Source of the DNA: an uncultured Pelagibacteraceae bacterium
Lineage (GTDB): Bacteria; Pseudomonadota; Alphaproteobacteria; Pelagibacterales; Pelagibacteraceae
Length of the DNA stretch: 64,000 nucleotides
Reading direction: 5' to 3'
Assembly: GCA_902515185.1 (NCBI GenBank)
Contig: CABXTN010000003.1
Coordinates: 1-64,000, forward strand
Shown: positions 8,841 to 18,444 of the stretch, piece by piece
How the letters are laid out: each line of letters begins with the position of its first letter
How positions within the stretch are numbered: the first letter of the stretch is position 1
Made by a program: the position numbers and the translations under genes
Notes under the pieces: generated by a model
Database searches by the model: none
The model's input: the letters and a program-made list of their open reading frames with translations, nothing else
What the model was told of the DNA's origin: nothing

Positions 8841-11132
8841 ATGAAAAAAAGTAAAATTGAACACTACTCAGATAAAGAAGCTTTAGATTTCCATAATAAT
8901 AATAAATCAGGAAAAATTGAAATTATATCATCTAAGCCTATGACTACTAAAAGAGACTTGGCTTTAGCTTATTCACCTGGTGTTGCGGCGCCTGTAAAAG
9001 CTATATACAAAAATCCTGACCTTGCATATGATTATACCACCAAAGGCAATTTGGTTGCCGTTATAAGTAATGGATCAGCAATATTAGGCTTGGGAAATTT
9101 AGGAGCAATTGCTTCAAAGCCTGTAATGGAGGGAAAAGCTGTACTATTTAAAAGGTTTGCTGATATAGATTCTATTGATCTAGAGATCGATTCTAATGAT
9201 CCAGAAGAAATTATAAACTCAATTAAAAATTTTTCAAAAAGTTTTGGGGGTATAAACTTAGAGGATATAGCTGCTCCAGATTGTTTTATAATTGAAAAAA
9301 AACTTAAACAAATTTTAGATATTCCTGTATTTCATGATGATCAACATGGCACTGCAATTATTACATGTGCAGCTCTGCTTAATGCAATTGATATTGCTAA
9401 AAAAGACATAAGAAAAATTAAAGTTGTTGTAAATGGAGCTGGTGCTTCTGCAATGGCTTGTACTGAACTTTTTATAAAAACTGGTGTTTTGAAAAAAAAT
9501 ATAACAATGTTAGATAGAAAAGGTGTCATTTACAAAGGTAGAAAAAACTTAAATGAATGGAAGGCTGCGTTTGCAATAAATACAAAGGATAGGACTCTAA
9601 ATGATGCATTAAAAAATACTGATGTATTTTTAGGACTTTCATCTGCAGGCGCTCTTAAAAAAGAAATGGTAAAAATTATGTCAAAAAATCCAATCATCTT
9701 TGCGTGTGCTAACCCGGATCCTGAAATTACACCTGAAGAAATTGAAGAAGTTAGAAATGATGCAATAATCGCAACTGGAAGGTCTGATTATCCAAATCAA
9801 GTTAATAATTTAATTGGTTTTCCATATATATTTAGAGGAGCTCTTGATGTACGAGCTAAAACTATAAATGAAGATATGAAAGTAGCTGCAGTTAAAGCGA
9901 TTGCATCGTTAGCTCGTGAAAGAGTTCCTGATGAAGTTGTTGCTGCAATGGGAGGTGATAGACCTAAGTATGGTAAAGATTATATAATACCTTCAACTTT
10001 CGATCCTAGACTTATTAGTGTAATACCTTTGGCTGTTGCAAAAGCTGCCATTAAATCAGGTGTGGCAAGAAAAAAAATAGAAAATTTTAATTTATACGCT
10101 GAACAACTTAAACAAAGGTTAGATCCAACTGTTACAATTTTACAAGGTATAAATAACCAAATTAAAAAAAACCCTAAAAGAGTTGTATTTGCCGATGGAG
10201 AAGATGAAGAAACTTTAAAAGCTGCAATAGCTTTTAAAAATTCGGGGCTTGGTATACCAATAATATTGGCTAAAGAAGAAATCATAAAAAAAAAATTAAA
10301 AGAAATTGGTTATTCTGAAAATTTTAACATTGAAATTGTTAATGCTAAAAAAAATAGAGAGCTGAGAGAAAAATATATAAATTTTTTATTTAGTAAACTT
10401 CATAGAAAAGAAGGTTTGCTAGAAAGAGATTGTGATAAAATGGCAAGAAATGATAGGGTGATTTGGGCTTCATGTATGGTTGAATGTGGAGATGCAGATG
10501 CAATGGTTACAGGAAATACAAGAAGGTACTCGTCATCATTAAAGAAAATTACAAAAGTTATAGATCCTAGACCTGGTGAAATTATGTTTGGCCTCAATAT
10601 GCTAGTGAACAAAGGAAAAACTGTTTTTATAGCTGATACAACTGTTCACGAATATCCAACTTCAGAACAAATGGCAGAAATAGCAAAATCAGCAGCAAGA
10701 GTGGTTAGATTATTTGGTTTTGATCCTAAGATTGCTTTCTTATCTCATTCAACTTTTGGACAGCCTATTACAAGTCGGACAAAACATATAAGAGATGCGG
10801 TAGATATTTTAAAAAAAATGAATGTAGATTTTAAATTTGATGGTGACATGCAGCCTGATGTTGCGCTAAGTGAAGAATATAAAGAATTATATCCCATGTC
10901 AGAGATTGTAGGCAGGGCAAATGTCTTAATTATGCCTGGACAACATAGTGCTGCTATCTCATATAAAATAATGAAAACTTTAGGTGATGTAAAGGGTATA
11001 GGCCCTTTGCTAGTAGGATTAGGTAGAGCTATAGAGGTTGCGCCATTGAGATCTTCCACATCAGATATTCTTAACCTTGCCTCTGTTGCGGCTTATTCAG
11101 CAGGAGTTATAAATTACGGAAAAATAAATTAG
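8841..11132 (+). CDS. maeB: NADP-dependent malic enzyme with C-terminal phosphotransacetylase-like domain
   Basis: The 763-aa length and two-part architecture match MaeB. The malic-enzyme half (about 1-420) has AYSPGVAAPVKAI, DIAAPDCFIIEKKL, the HDDQHGTAI motif and a Rossmann segment VVNGAGASAMACTEL. The C-terminal half (about 430-763) is a phosphate acetyl/butyryltransferase-like domain (VVFADGEDEETLKAA, ALVEC-GDADAMVTG, ending VGLGRAIEVAPLRSSTSDI). It decarboxylates malate to pyruvate with NADP; the PTA-like domain is usually regulatory in this family. Together with the malate thiokinase genes near 53 kb, malate has two exits in this window. It is followed after 4 nt by a small membrane protein. 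Confidence 0.96.
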   Translation: MKKSKIEHYSDKEALDFHNNNKSGKIEIISSKPMTTKRDLALAYSPGVAAPVKAIYKNPDLAYDYTTKGNLVAVISNGSAILGLGNLGAIASKPVMEGKAVLFKRFADIDSIDLEIDSNDPEEIINSIKNFSKSFGGINLEDIAAPDCFIIEKKLKQILDIPVFHDDQHGTAIITCAALLNAIDIAKKDIRKIKVVVNGAGASAMACTELFIKTGVLKKNITMLDRKGVIYKGRKNLNEWKAAFAINTKDRTLNDALKNTDVFLGLSSAGALKKEMVKIMSKNPIIFACANPDPEITPEEIEEVRNDAIIATGRSDYPNQVNNLIGFPYIFRGALDVRAKTINEDMKVAAVKAIASLARERVPDEVVAAMGGDRPKYGKDYIIPSTFDPRLISVIPLAVAKAAIKSGVARKKIENFNLYAEQLKQRLDPTVTILQGINNQIKKNPKRVVFADGEDEETLKAAIAFKNSGLGIPIILAKEEIIKKKLKEIGYSENFNIEIVNAKKNRELREKYINFLFSKLHRKEGLLERDCDKMARNDRVIWASCMVECGDADAMVTGNTRRYSSSLKKITKVIDPRPGEIMFGLNMLVNKGKTVFIADTTVHEYPTSEQMAEIAKSAARVVRLFGFDPKIAFLSHSTFGQPITSRTKHIRDAVDILKKMNVDFKFDGDMQPDVALSEEYKELYPMSEIVGRANVLIMPGQHSAAISYKIMKTLGDVKGIGPLLVGLGRAIEVAPLRSSTSDILNLASVAAYSAGVINYGKIN

Positions 11133-11136
11133 GAAA

Positions 11137-11430
11137 ATGTTAACAGAGTTTTTACTGTTAATTATACTTTTTTTTTCATTTCTTTGGATCACAGCCTGGA
11201 TAAAATATTTTAATAATTTAGATGAAAGACTCGGAGACACAATTTGGAGGTGGAGTTACGATTATCCAGTCAAAGGTAAAAGGGATATATCAAATCTAGA
11301 TGATAAAGATTTTGTTCTGTTGAGAAGAAAAAGAAATAAAGCTGTAACGATAATGTATTGGATATTTTTTTTAAGCTTTATAATACTGATGTCTTTTATA
11401 AGTAAAGTACTTCTTAAAATTTTAAACTAA
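11137..11430 (+). CDS. Small two-TM membrane protein, unknown function
   Basis: A 97-aa protein with a hydrophobic N-terminal segment (about 3-24), a polar middle (NNLDERLGDTIWRWSYDYPVKGKRD) and a second hydrophobic segment (about 72-94). I do not recognise a family. It starts 4 nt after maeB in the same direction with AGGAAA just before its ATG, so it is probably translated from the maeB transcript. Its 3' end overlaps the convergent BON-domain gene by 4 nt. Codon use resembles its neighbours, so I take it as a real gene. Confidence 0.65.
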   Translation: MLTEFLLLIILFFSFLWITAWIKYFNNLDERLGDTIWRWSYDYPVKGKRDISNLDDKDFVLLRRKRNKAVTIMYWIFFLSFIILMSFISKVLLKILN

Positions 11431-12020
11431 TTTTTTTGTATTCTTAAATCTTCTACAAGTAAAATACTTGTAATAACTCTTTCTACGTCAATAATCGCTT
11501 TTGCCTCTTTTATAACTTCATTTTGCTCATCTTTATCCTGGGCAATACCATATACATATATTTTCTTTTGATAAGTATCTATATTGTAATTAGTAGATTT
11601 TATATTTTTATTAATAATCATAGCTGTTCTTAATTGACTCGTAATCAAAATATCTTTAGCGGATTGTTTAAAATTAAATTCCTCCTTTATAATTATGTTA
11701 TTTTTAACAGATCGCACACCTTTTGTTTCCCATGCCATTTTTGTAATTTGTAGTTTTTCCTCTGGGTCGTCAACTTTTCCTGAAATAAAAATTCTGCCAT
11801 CTAGTACCTTTGTATTGATAGATAATAGATATTTTTTATCTTTCAGTAATAACCTCGAAGATAGATTTTTTTGCATAATATTATCATCTATTTGGGTTCC
11901 TATAGATCTTGGATCTAAAGCTATACTAACTCCAGTTCCAAAAATACCTTGGGATGATGTACCGACACAACCTGCAAGTAAAAATATAAAAAAAATAGAT
12001 AATATTAGTTTATTTTTCAT
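11427..12020 (-). CDS. BON-domain outer-membrane lipoprotein (DolP/YraP-like)
   Basis: A 197-aa lipoprotein with a signal sequence ending in the lipobox LLAGC. Two BON-type repeats follow (about residues 45-115 and 118-190; LSINTKVLDGRIFISGKV and YNIDTYQKKIYVYGIAQD). In gammaproteobacteria the related DolP (YraP) supports envelope integrity and is encoded near rsmI and lpoA. Here it overlaps rsmI by 11 nt on the same strand, with an LpoA-like gene divergent on the far side, the same functional neighbourhood. The specific DolP assignment is inference. Confidence 0.82.
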   Translation of the reverse strand: MKNKLILSIFFIFLLAGCVGTSSQGIFGTGVSIALDPRSIGTQIDDNIMQKNLSSRLLLKDKKYLLSINTKVLDGRIFISGKVDDPEEKLQITKMAWETKGVRSVKNNIIIKEEFNFKQSAKDILITSQLRTAMIINKNIKSTNYNIDTYQKKIYVYGIAQDKDEQNEVIKEAKAIIDVERVITSILLVEDLRIQKN

Positions 12021-12867
12021 TTTTTAATTTTAAGCAAAAATTGTAAATTTCTTTTTTAGAAATTTTTTTATTTTTACTTATTACTTCCACAATATCCTTA
12101 ATAGTTAATTTTTTAATCAATTTTTTTATCTTTTTTTTATCACTTTCTAGAAGTTTATTACTCTCGTTCGAAATAATTGGGGAAAAAACTAATGTAATTT
12201 CCCCTCTCAAATTAATATCAATCTCATTAATTTCACTAACATTAATAATAAAATAATCTTCATAAAGTTTAGTAATTTCTTTACAGATAATTAATTTCCT
12301 TTTCGAAAAATATTTTTTAATTATATTTCTTTTTTTATCAAACTTCTTAGCTGATATGAAAAATATAACTGAACTATTTAAATTTGTTAAATAACTAAGG
12401 TCGTTCTCTAAGTCTTTTTTTTTTTCAGGAAAAAAACCGTAAAAAAAATATTTTCCCTCGAAACCACTTACTGAAAAAGCTGAAGTCACAGAGCAAGCCC
12501 CAGGTATTGAAAAAATTTTAATTTTATTATTAATTGCCTCTTTAACAATTATTGAGCCAGGATCTGAAATACAAGGGGTGCCTGCATCCGAAATTAAAGA
12601 AATAATTTTTCCAGATTTAATTAAATCAATGACTTTGTTTAAATTGCTTTTTTCATTAAATTTATGATTAGATATTAACTTACTTTTTATTTCATATTTA
12701 TCTAAAAGCTTTTTTGATACTCTGGTATCTTCACAAAGAATATAATCAGATTTATTTAAGACCTCGATTGCTCTAAAAGTAATATCTGATAGGTTTCCAA
12801 TTGGTGTAGAAACAACATATAAGCCAATTTCTAACTTATTTTTGCTTAAATCAGTGAATGAAATCAT
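12010..12867 (-). CDS. rsmI: 16S rRNA (cytidine(1402)-2'-O)-methyltransferase RsmI
   Basis: A 285-aa tetrapyrrole-methylase-fold protein. The N-terminal GLYVVSTPIGNLSDITFRAIEVL, CEDTRVSKKLLDKY and SDAGTPCISDPG motifs identify RsmI. It 2'-O-methylates C1402 of 16S rRNA in the P-site region. It reads toward the BON-domain lipoprotein gene (11-nt overlap) and diverges from the LpoA-like gene across only 31 bp, which must hold both promoters. Confidence 0.96.
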   Translation of the reverse strand: MISFTDLSKNKLEIGLYVVSTPIGNLSDITFRAIEVLNKSDYILCEDTRVSKKLLDKYEIKSKLISNHKFNEKSNLNKVIDLIKSGKIISLISDAGTPCISDPGSIIVKEAINNKIKIFSIPGACSVTSAFSVSGFEGKYFFYGFFPEKKKDLENDLSYLTNLNSSVIFFISAKKFDKKRNIIKKYFSKRKLIICKEITKLYEDYFIINVSEINEIDINLRGEITLVFSPIISNESNKLLESDKKKIKKLIKKLTIKDIVEVISKNKKISKKEIYNFCLKLKNEK

Positions 12868-12898
12868 GTTTTAATATAATTATAATAAAGATGATAAA

Positions 12899-14050
12899 AT
12901 GAAAGAATTTTATAAAATTTTTATAAGAATTATTTTTGTATTTTTACTTGGTATTAATTACGTTTGTGCACAAGAAAATATAAAAGTTGGCCTTTTAGTA
13001 CCATTCACGGGTGAATTTTCCGATATTGGAAAATCGATTACTCAGTCTATTAGGATGGGATTAAACAAAATAGATAATAAGAATTTAATAATTTTACCAA
13101 GAGATACGAAATCGAATCCCGCAGTTACTTTTTCAGCTGTAGAAGAGCTTTATGATGAGGGCGTTAGAATTTATATTGGACCTGTTTTTAATGAGAATTT
13201 GAAGGATTTAAATAAATTTCAAGATGCAATCTTTTTGTCATTCACAAATAAAACAATAGGGAATCCAAAAAATATTATCAGTTGTGGAATAAATGCTAAA
13301 TCTCAATTTGATACTATTAAGAAATATTTGGAAAAAAATAACCTTAAAAAAACTTTGGTTTTAATTCCAAAAAAAGATTTTAAAGAAGAAATTGAGCAAG
13401 CAATTTTAAAATCAAAAATAAAAACAAAAAAAATTTTTTATTACGATGCTGAACCAACAAAGCTAACAAAACAAATTGAAAAAGTCACAAAGTACGGAAT
13501 TCGTAAAAATAATCTTAAAGATGAGATAAAAAGAGTGGAGAATTCAGAAGATAGTAATAAGGAAAAAAAATTAGAGATACTTAATAAAAAAGATACCCTT
13601 GGTAAAATTGGATATGATTCGGTTATAATTGCTGATTTTCGTGAAAGCCTTAAAAGTGTTACTACCTCATTACTATATACAGATGTGTCCCCAAAAAAAA
13701 TTACCTTTATATCTTTAAATCAGTGGTTCGATGAAACTTTGTTTAAAGAGAAAACTTCTCAACCGATTAGTTTTCCATCAATTAATAAAAAGAATTATGA
13801 AAATTTTAACATTGAATATAAGAAAATTTTTAAAGAAGATCCTAGTCAAATATCAATATTAGCTTATGACTTGGTTGGATTAGTTTATTATTTATTGTTA
13901 AAAAATGATTTTCAAGTCGATAATAAATTATTTTCTAAAGAAAATAAATTTAAAGGAATGACTGGAATTTTCGAAATTAAAAATCAGAGAATTAATCATA
14001 TTCTTCCTTTTTACAAAGTTGAGGATGGAAAATTTAAAAAAATTTTTTAA
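12899..14050 (+). CDS. Periplasmic-binding-fold protein, LpoA/penicillin-binding-protein-activator-like
   Basis: A 383-aa protein with a signal peptide (cleavage probably after NYVCA) and a type I periplasmic binding fold: KVGLLVPFTGEFSDIGKSI, then GVRIYIGPVFNENLKDL. It resembles the C-terminal domain of LpoA-like proteins encoded beside rsmI in many proteobacteria, which stimulate class A PBPs. Unlike E. coli LpoA it has no convincing lipobox and no N-terminal TPR-like domain. An amino-acid ABC-transporter binding protein is the alternative, but no transporter genes are nearby. Its 3' end overlaps rdgB by 17 nt (convergent). Confidence 0.72.
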   Translation: MKEFYKIFIRIIFVFLLGINYVCAQENIKVGLLVPFTGEFSDIGKSITQSIRMGLNKIDNKNLIILPRDTKSNPAVTFSAVEELYDEGVRIYIGPVFNENLKDLNKFQDAIFLSFTNKTIGNPKNIISCGINAKSQFDTIKKYLEKNNLKKTLVLIPKKDFKEEIEQAILKSKIKTKKIFYYDAEPTKLTKQIEKVTKYGIRKNNLKDEIKRVENSEDSNKEKKLEILNKKDTLGKIGYDSVIIADFRESLKSVTTSLLYTDVSPKKITFISLNQWFDETLFKEKTSQPISFPSINKKNYENFNIEYKKIFKEDPSQISILAYDLVGLVYYLLLKNDFQVDNKLFSKENKFKGMTGIFEIKNQRINHILPFYKVEDGKFKKIF

Positions 14051-14636
14051 TTTTTTTAAAGGCTTTAGATCTATGATCAATTTTAAATTTTTTTGAATTT
14101 GTCATTTGTCCAAAGGTGATTTTTTTTCCTTTAGGTATAAATATTGGATCATACCCAAATCCATTTTTACCTTTCTTTGAGCTGGAGATAGTTCCTTCAA
14201 TTTTACCAAGAGATTGTTTAATTTTAAATTTTGGTCCATATATTGTTATGGCACAGATAAATCTTGCACTAATATTCTTTTTTTTCCAATTTTTGTCTGC
14301 CTGATCTAATTTTCTAAAAACTTTTTTTATAGCCAAATTAAAATTATTTTTTTTACCACTCCATCTGGCAGAAAAGATTCCAGGTGCTTTATTTAAAATA
14401 TCAATCTCGAGACCTGAATCGTCAGCTATACAAATTTTTCCAGTTTTTCTTGAAAAGTATCTAGCTTTTATCAATGAGTTTTGTAAGAAAGTCTTTCCTG
14501 TTTCTCTTGGACTTGACAACTTAAAATGCTTAGTTGTATAAATTTTAACAGTTTTAGGAAGTAAATCTCTTATTTCTCTTACTTTTCCACTGTTATTTGA
14601 GCCAATTAATATTTGTGAAATTTTTGTATTTTTCAT
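14034..14636 (-). CDS. rdgB: XTP/dITP diphosphatase (RdgB/HAM1)
   Basis: Nucleotide-pool sanitising pyrophosphatase that hydrolyses ITP, dITP and XTP. Family motifs are ILIGSNNSGKVREI, CIADDSGLEID, SARWSG, GFGYDPIFIP and the C-terminal DHRSKAF. The track ORF extends upstream to 14705, overlapping grpE. The ATG at 14634-14636 gives MKNTKISQILIGSNN, 200 aa, the normal family length, so I place the start there. It lies divergent from grpE with 36 bp between the starts. Confidence 0.94.
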   Translation of the reverse strand: MKNTKISQILIGSNNSGKVREIRDLLPKTVKIYTTKHFKLSSPRETGKTFLQNSLIKARYFSRKTGKICIADDSGLEIDILNKAPGIFSARWSGKKNNFNLAIKKVFRKLDQADKNWKKKNISARFICAITIYGPKFKIKQSLGKIEGTISSSKKGKNGFGYDPIFIPKGKKITFGQMTNSKKFKIDHRSKAFKKIKKFF

Positions 14637-14672
14637 CTGGAAATTTATCAATTTCTTACCATATAGAACAAT

Positions 14673-15302
14673 ATGGAAAAAGAGGAAATAAAAAAAGAAA
14701 ACCAAAGCAATCCTGATGAAAATAATAAGGATGATAAGATTGAAGAGGACAAAGTTAAAGGAGAGGAGATAAAAAAAGATTTTACTCCAGAAGAAAAAAT
14801 TAAAGAGCTAGAAGATAAGGTTGCTAGATCGTATGCAGAGATGGAAAATCAAAGAAGAAGATATGAAAAAGAAAGAGATGATGCTTTTGATTATGGGGGT
14901 TTCACTTTTGCTAGAGAGTCTTTAAATTTAATTGATAATTTGGAGAGGTCGAAATTATCTTTAGAAAATGAGGAAAAGTTAAAAAATACTGAGGCTTTAA
15001 AACAAATTATTGGGCATTTAGATATTATTTATAAAGATATGCTATCTATATTAAAAAAAAATAACATAGAGCCTATTAAATCAGTTAATGAAAAGTTAGA
15101 TCCAAATCTACATCAAGCTATGATGGAAATAGAAGATGATAAAAAAGAAGCGGGTACAATTGTAAAGGAAATCCAAAAGGGATTCATGATGAAAGATAGG
15201 CTCTTAAGACCATCGCTAGTTGCTGTATCCAAAAATACTCCTAAAGATGATGAAAAATTAACAAAAACTGATGAAATTAAGCAAAATAAAGAGAAAAATT
15301 AA
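14673..15302 (+). CDS. grpE: GrpE nucleotide-exchange factor
   Basis: A 209-aa protein. The acidic N-terminal tail is followed by a long coiled coil (ELEDKVARSYAEMENQRRRYEKERDDA) and the beta-wing domain (LDPNLHQAMMEIEDDKKEAGTIVKEIQKGFMMKDRLLRPSLVAV). It drives ADP release from DnaK. It is the first gene of grpE-dnaK-dnaJ. I found no CIRCE element and no hrcA in front of it; the clear heat-shock promoter is between grpE and dnaK. Confidence 0.96.
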   Translation: MEKEEIKKENQSNPDENNKDDKIEEDKVKGEEIKKDFTPEEKIKELEDKVARSYAEMENQRRRYEKERDDAFDYGGFTFARESLNLIDNLERSKLSLENEEKLKNTEALKQIIGHLDIIYKDMLSILKKNNIEPIKSVNEKLDPNLHQAMMEIEDDKKEAGTIVKEIQKGFMMKDRLLRPSLVAVSKNTPKDDEKLTKTDEIKQNKEKN

Positions 15303-15313
15303 TATGTTAACAA

Positions 15314-15341
15314 CTTGTACATTGAAAAATAACCCCTATAT
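15314..15341 (+). promoter_or_regulatory. Predicted RpoH (sigma-32) promoter for dnaK-dnaJ
   Basis: The grpE-dnaK gap contains CTTG, 17 nt, then CCTATAT. This exactly fits the alphaproteobacterial RpoH consensus CTTG-N17/18-CYTATNT. The predicted transcription start is about 15348, leaving a leader of only about 13 nt before the dnaK ATG at 15361. The match is read directly; activity is inferred. Confidence 0.75.
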
Positions 15342-15360
15342 GAACAAATATATATAAATT

Positions 15361-17286
15361 ATGAGTAAAGTAATAGGAATAGATTTAGGAACTACAAATT
15401 CTTGTGTAGCAATAATGGATGGTACACAAGCCAAGGTATTAGAAAATACTGAGGGAGCAAGAACGACTCCTTCCGTTGTTGCTTTTACTGATGGTGATGA
15501 AAAGTTAATTGGCCAGCCAGCAAAACGACAAGCTGTAACAAACCCTGAAAATACAATATTTGCAGTCAAAAGACTAATTGGAAGAAATTTTAACGACCCA
15601 ACTGTAAAAAAAGATTTAGAAACAGCTCCGTTTAAAATAATTAACTCTGATAAAGGAGATGCTTGGATAGAAGCTAAAGGAAAAAAATATTCTCCTTCAC
15701 AAATTTCTGCATTCATTTTACAAAAAATGAAAGAAACAGCAGAAAAATATTTAGGACAAGAAGTTTCAAAAGCAGTAATAACTGTACCAGCTTACTTTAA
15801 TGATGCTCAAAGACAAGCAACTAAAGATGCCGGAAAAATAGCCGGTCTCGAGGTTTTAAGAATTATTAATGAACCTACTGCTGCTTCACTTGCATATGGT
15901 TTAGATAAAAAAAAACAGAACAAAAAAATAGCTGTTTATGATTTAGGTGGTGGAACTTTTGATGTATCTATTTTAGAATTAGGTGATGGTGTATTTGAAG
16001 TTAAATCAACTAACGGAGATACTTTTTTAGGTGGTGAAGATTTTGATAACACAATCGTAGAATACTTGTTAGATGAATTTAAAAAAGAAAATGGCATTGA
16101 CTTAAAGTCAGATAAACTTGCTTTACAAAGACTTAAGGAAGCTTCAGAAAAAGCTAAAATTGAACTATCATCTGCAGCTCAAACAGAAATAAATTTACCT
16201 TTCATTACCGCAGATAAAACTGGTCCAAAACATATTAATTTAAAAATGACTAGAGCAAAACTTGAAGCTCTAGTTGAGGACTTAATTACCAGAACAATTC
16301 CACCATGTAAAACAGCCTTGAAAGATGCAGGGTTATCAGCAGGTGAGATTGATGAAATTGTTCTTGTTGGTGGAATGACGAGAATGCCAAAAGTTATTGA
16401 TGAGGTTAAAAATTTTTTTGGGAAAGATCCTAACAAATCAGTTAATCCAGACGAAGTAGTGGCTATGGGCGCTGCTATACAAGCAGGTGTGCTTCAAGGT
16501 GATGTTAAAGATGTTCTTTTATTAGATGTAACTCCATTATCATTAGGTATTGAAACTCTTGGAGGTGTATCAACAAAATTAATAGACAAAAACACAACTA
16601 TACCCACAAAAAAAAGTCAAGTTTTTTCAACTGCAGAAGATAACCAGCCAGCTGTTTCAATTAGAGTTTTACAGGGCGAGAGAGAGATGGCAGTAGATAA
16701 TAAAATTTTAGGAAACTTTGAGCTTGTTGGAATCGCGCCAGCACAAAGAGGAATTCCTCAAATAGAAGTTACTTTTGATATTGATGCTAACGGAATAGTC
16801 AATGTGTCCGCAAAAGATAAGGGTACTGGCAAAGAGCAAAAAATTCAAATTCAGGCGTCTGGTGGTTTAAGCGATGAAGAAATTAATAAAATGGTTAAAG
16901 AAGCAGAAGCTAATAAAGAAGCAGATAAAACAAAAAGAGAAGCTGTTGATGCAAGAAATCAGGCAGATACGTTAATTCATTCTACAGAAAAAAATTTAAA
17001 AGAGCATGGTAGCAAAGTTTCAGAGGCAGACAAAAAAGCAATAGAAACTGCAGCTTCAAATTTAAGAAATGCATTAAAAGGAACAGATATTGAAGAAATT
17101 AAAAAGAAAACACAAGAATTAGTACAGTCTTCGATGAAGTTAGGTGAAGCAATCTATAAATCTCAACAAAGTGCTAAGCCTGGTGATGCACCAAAAGATA
17201 ATAAAAAAGAGGGAGATAAAGACGATAACGTTGTTGATGCAGACTTTGAAGAAGTAAAAGACGAAAATAAAGAAAAAAGCGCGTAA
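15361..17286 (+). CDS. dnaK: Chaperone DnaK (Hsp70)
   Basis: A 641-aa Hsp70. The N-terminal ATPase begins [18 protein letters not shown]; it has [26 protein letters not shown] and [12 protein letters not shown]. The substrate-binding domain starts near residue 390 ([17 protein letters not shown]). The lid and acidic tail end in [14 protein letters not shown]. It folds and protects proteins in an ATP-driven cycle with DnaJ and GrpE, both adjacent. A predicted RpoH promoter lies 20-47 bp upstream. Confidence 0.98.
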   Translation: MSKVIGIDLGTTNSCVAIMDGTQAKVLENTEGARTTPSVVAFTDGDEKLIGQPAKRQAVTNPENTIFAVKRLIGRNFNDPTVKKDLETAPFKIINSDKGDAWIEAKGKKYSPSQISAFILQKMKETAEKYLGQEVSKAVITVPAYFNDAQRQATKDAGKIAGLEVLRIINEPTAASLAYGLDKKKQNKKIAVYDLGGGTFDVSILELGDGVFEVKSTNGDTFLGGEDFDNTIVEYLLDEFKKENGIDLKSDKLALQRLKEASEKAKIELSSAAQTEINLPFITADKTGPKHINLKMTRAKLEALVEDLITRTIPPCKTALKDAGLSAGEIDEIVLVGGMTRMPKVIDEVKNFFGKDPNKSVNPDEVVAMGAAIQAGVLQGDVKDVLLLDVTPLSLGIETLGGVSTKLIDKNTTIPTKKSQVFSTAEDNQPAVSIRVLQGEREMAVDNKILGNFELVGIAPAQRGIPQIEVTFDIDANGIVNVSAKDKGTGKEQKIQIQASGGLSDEEINKMVKEAEANKEADKTKREAVDARNQADTLIHSTEKNLKEHGSKVSEADKKAIETAASNLRNALKGTDIEEIKKKTQELVQSSMKLGEAIYKSQQSAKPGDAPKDNKKEGDKDDNVVDADFEEVKDENKEKSA

Positions 17287-17316
17287 GTTATTACAACTAT
17301 TTGTCTATAATTAATT

Positions 17317-18441
17317 ATGGCAAAAAGAGATTACTACGAAGTCTTAGGTGTAAATAAAGGCGCAACCCCAGACCAAATCAAATCAGCCTACAGAAAACTT
17401 GCAGTAAAGCATCATCCTGACAAAAATAAAGGCGATAAAGCTTCTGAGGAAAAATTTAAAGAAGCATCTGAAGCTTACCACGTTTTATCAAACGAAGAGA
17501 GAAAACAGAGTTATGATAACTTTGGACATGCAGCGTTTGAAAATGGTGGCGGTGGAAGAGGTGGGTTTGGAAATTTTGATTTTTCGGGTAGTTTTTCAGA
17601 CATTTTTGAGGATTTTTTTGGTGAAGGTTTTGGTGGCGGTAGAAGATCAAGAAAATCAAATTATAGAGGATCTGACTTAAGATATGATTTATCTATTACT
17701 TTGGAAGAAGCTTATTCAGGAAAAAAACAAGATATTAAATTTTCTACATCGGATAAATGTAATATTTGTAAAGGCTCTGGATCAAAACCAGGAAGTGAAG
17801 CTAGTTCATGTTCAATGTGCGGAGGCCAAGGCCAAGTAAGATCAAGCCAAGGATTTTTTACTGTTCAACAAACATGTCCTCAATGCTCAGGATCAGGTGA
17901 GCAAATAACAAATCCATGTACAGATTGTGGAGGACAAGGAAAAAAACAAGCTTCTAAAAGATTGTCTGTTACAATACCAAAAGGAGTTGATGACGGAACA
18001 AGAATAAGACTTTCTGGAAAAGGCGAAGCAGGAACAAAAGGTGCTGGCAGTGGTGACTTGTATTTATTTATCAATGTTTATTCCCATGAATTATTTAAAA
18101 GATCAGATGAAAATTTATTTTTTGAGTGCCCGATCTCGATTGCTGACGCAGCTCTTGGAACATCAATTGAAATACCAACTATAGATGGTGGCAAAGCAAA
18201 AATAAAAATACCTTCTGGAACTCAAAGCGGTAAACAATTCAGACTAAAAGGTAAAGGAATGCCTTATATGAGAGGTAATGGCAATGGAGATCTTTATATC
18301 CAAGTTAACACTGAAGTTCCAATATCATTAAATAAAGAGCAAAAAGAATTACTTGAAAAATTTAGAGAGATTGAAAACGAAAAATCAAATCCTAGTATTA
18401 AAAAATTCTTCCAAAAAGCAAAAAGTTTCTGGAAAAATTAA
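17317..18441 (+). CDS. dnaJ: Chaperone DnaJ (Hsp40, type I)
   Basis: A 374-aa type I Hsp40. The J domain (residues 1-70) carries the HPD motif (KHHPDKNKGD). Then come a Gly/Phe-rich linker (GGGRGGFGNFDFSGSFSDIFEDFF), four CxxCxGxG zinc repeats (CNICKGSG, CSMCGGQG, CPQCSGSG, CTDCGGQG) and C-terminal substrate-binding domains. It stimulates DnaK ATPase and delivers clients. It follows dnaK by 30 nt and is probably in the same heat-shock transcript. Confidence 0.98.
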   Translation: MAKRDYYEVLGVNKGATPDQIKSAYRKLAVKHHPDKNKGDKASEEKFKEASEAYHVLSNEERKQSYDNFGHAAFENGGGGRGGFGNFDFSGSFSDIFEDFFGEGFGGGRRSRKSNYRGSDLRYDLSITLEEAYSGKKQDIKFSTSDKCNICKGSGSKPGSEASSCSMCGGQGQVRSSQGFFTVQQTCPQCSGSGEQITNPCTDCGGQGKKQASKRLSVTIPKGVDDGTRIRLSGKGEAGTKGAGSGDLYLFINVYSHELFKRSDENLFFECPISIADAALGTSIEIPTIDGGKAKIKIPSGTQSGKQFRLKGKGMPYMRGNGNGDLYIQVNTEVPISLNKEQKELLEKFREIENEKSNPSIKKFFQKAKSFWKN

Positions 18442-18444
18442 ATT

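Noticed and set aside
9980-11059. Antisense ORFs of 70-104 aa within maeB
   Set aside because: Shadows of a long conserved gene; no family resemblance or translation signals.
14034-14056. AT-only inverted repeat at the LpoA-like/rdgB convergent junction as a terminator
   Set aside because: The stem has no GC pairs and lies within overlapping coding sequence; it cannot be told from AT-rich background.
14637-14705. N-terminal extension of rdgB (hydrophobic VFFFYFLFF)
   Set aside because: It overlaps the start of grpE and is not part of the family; the ATG at 14636 fits.
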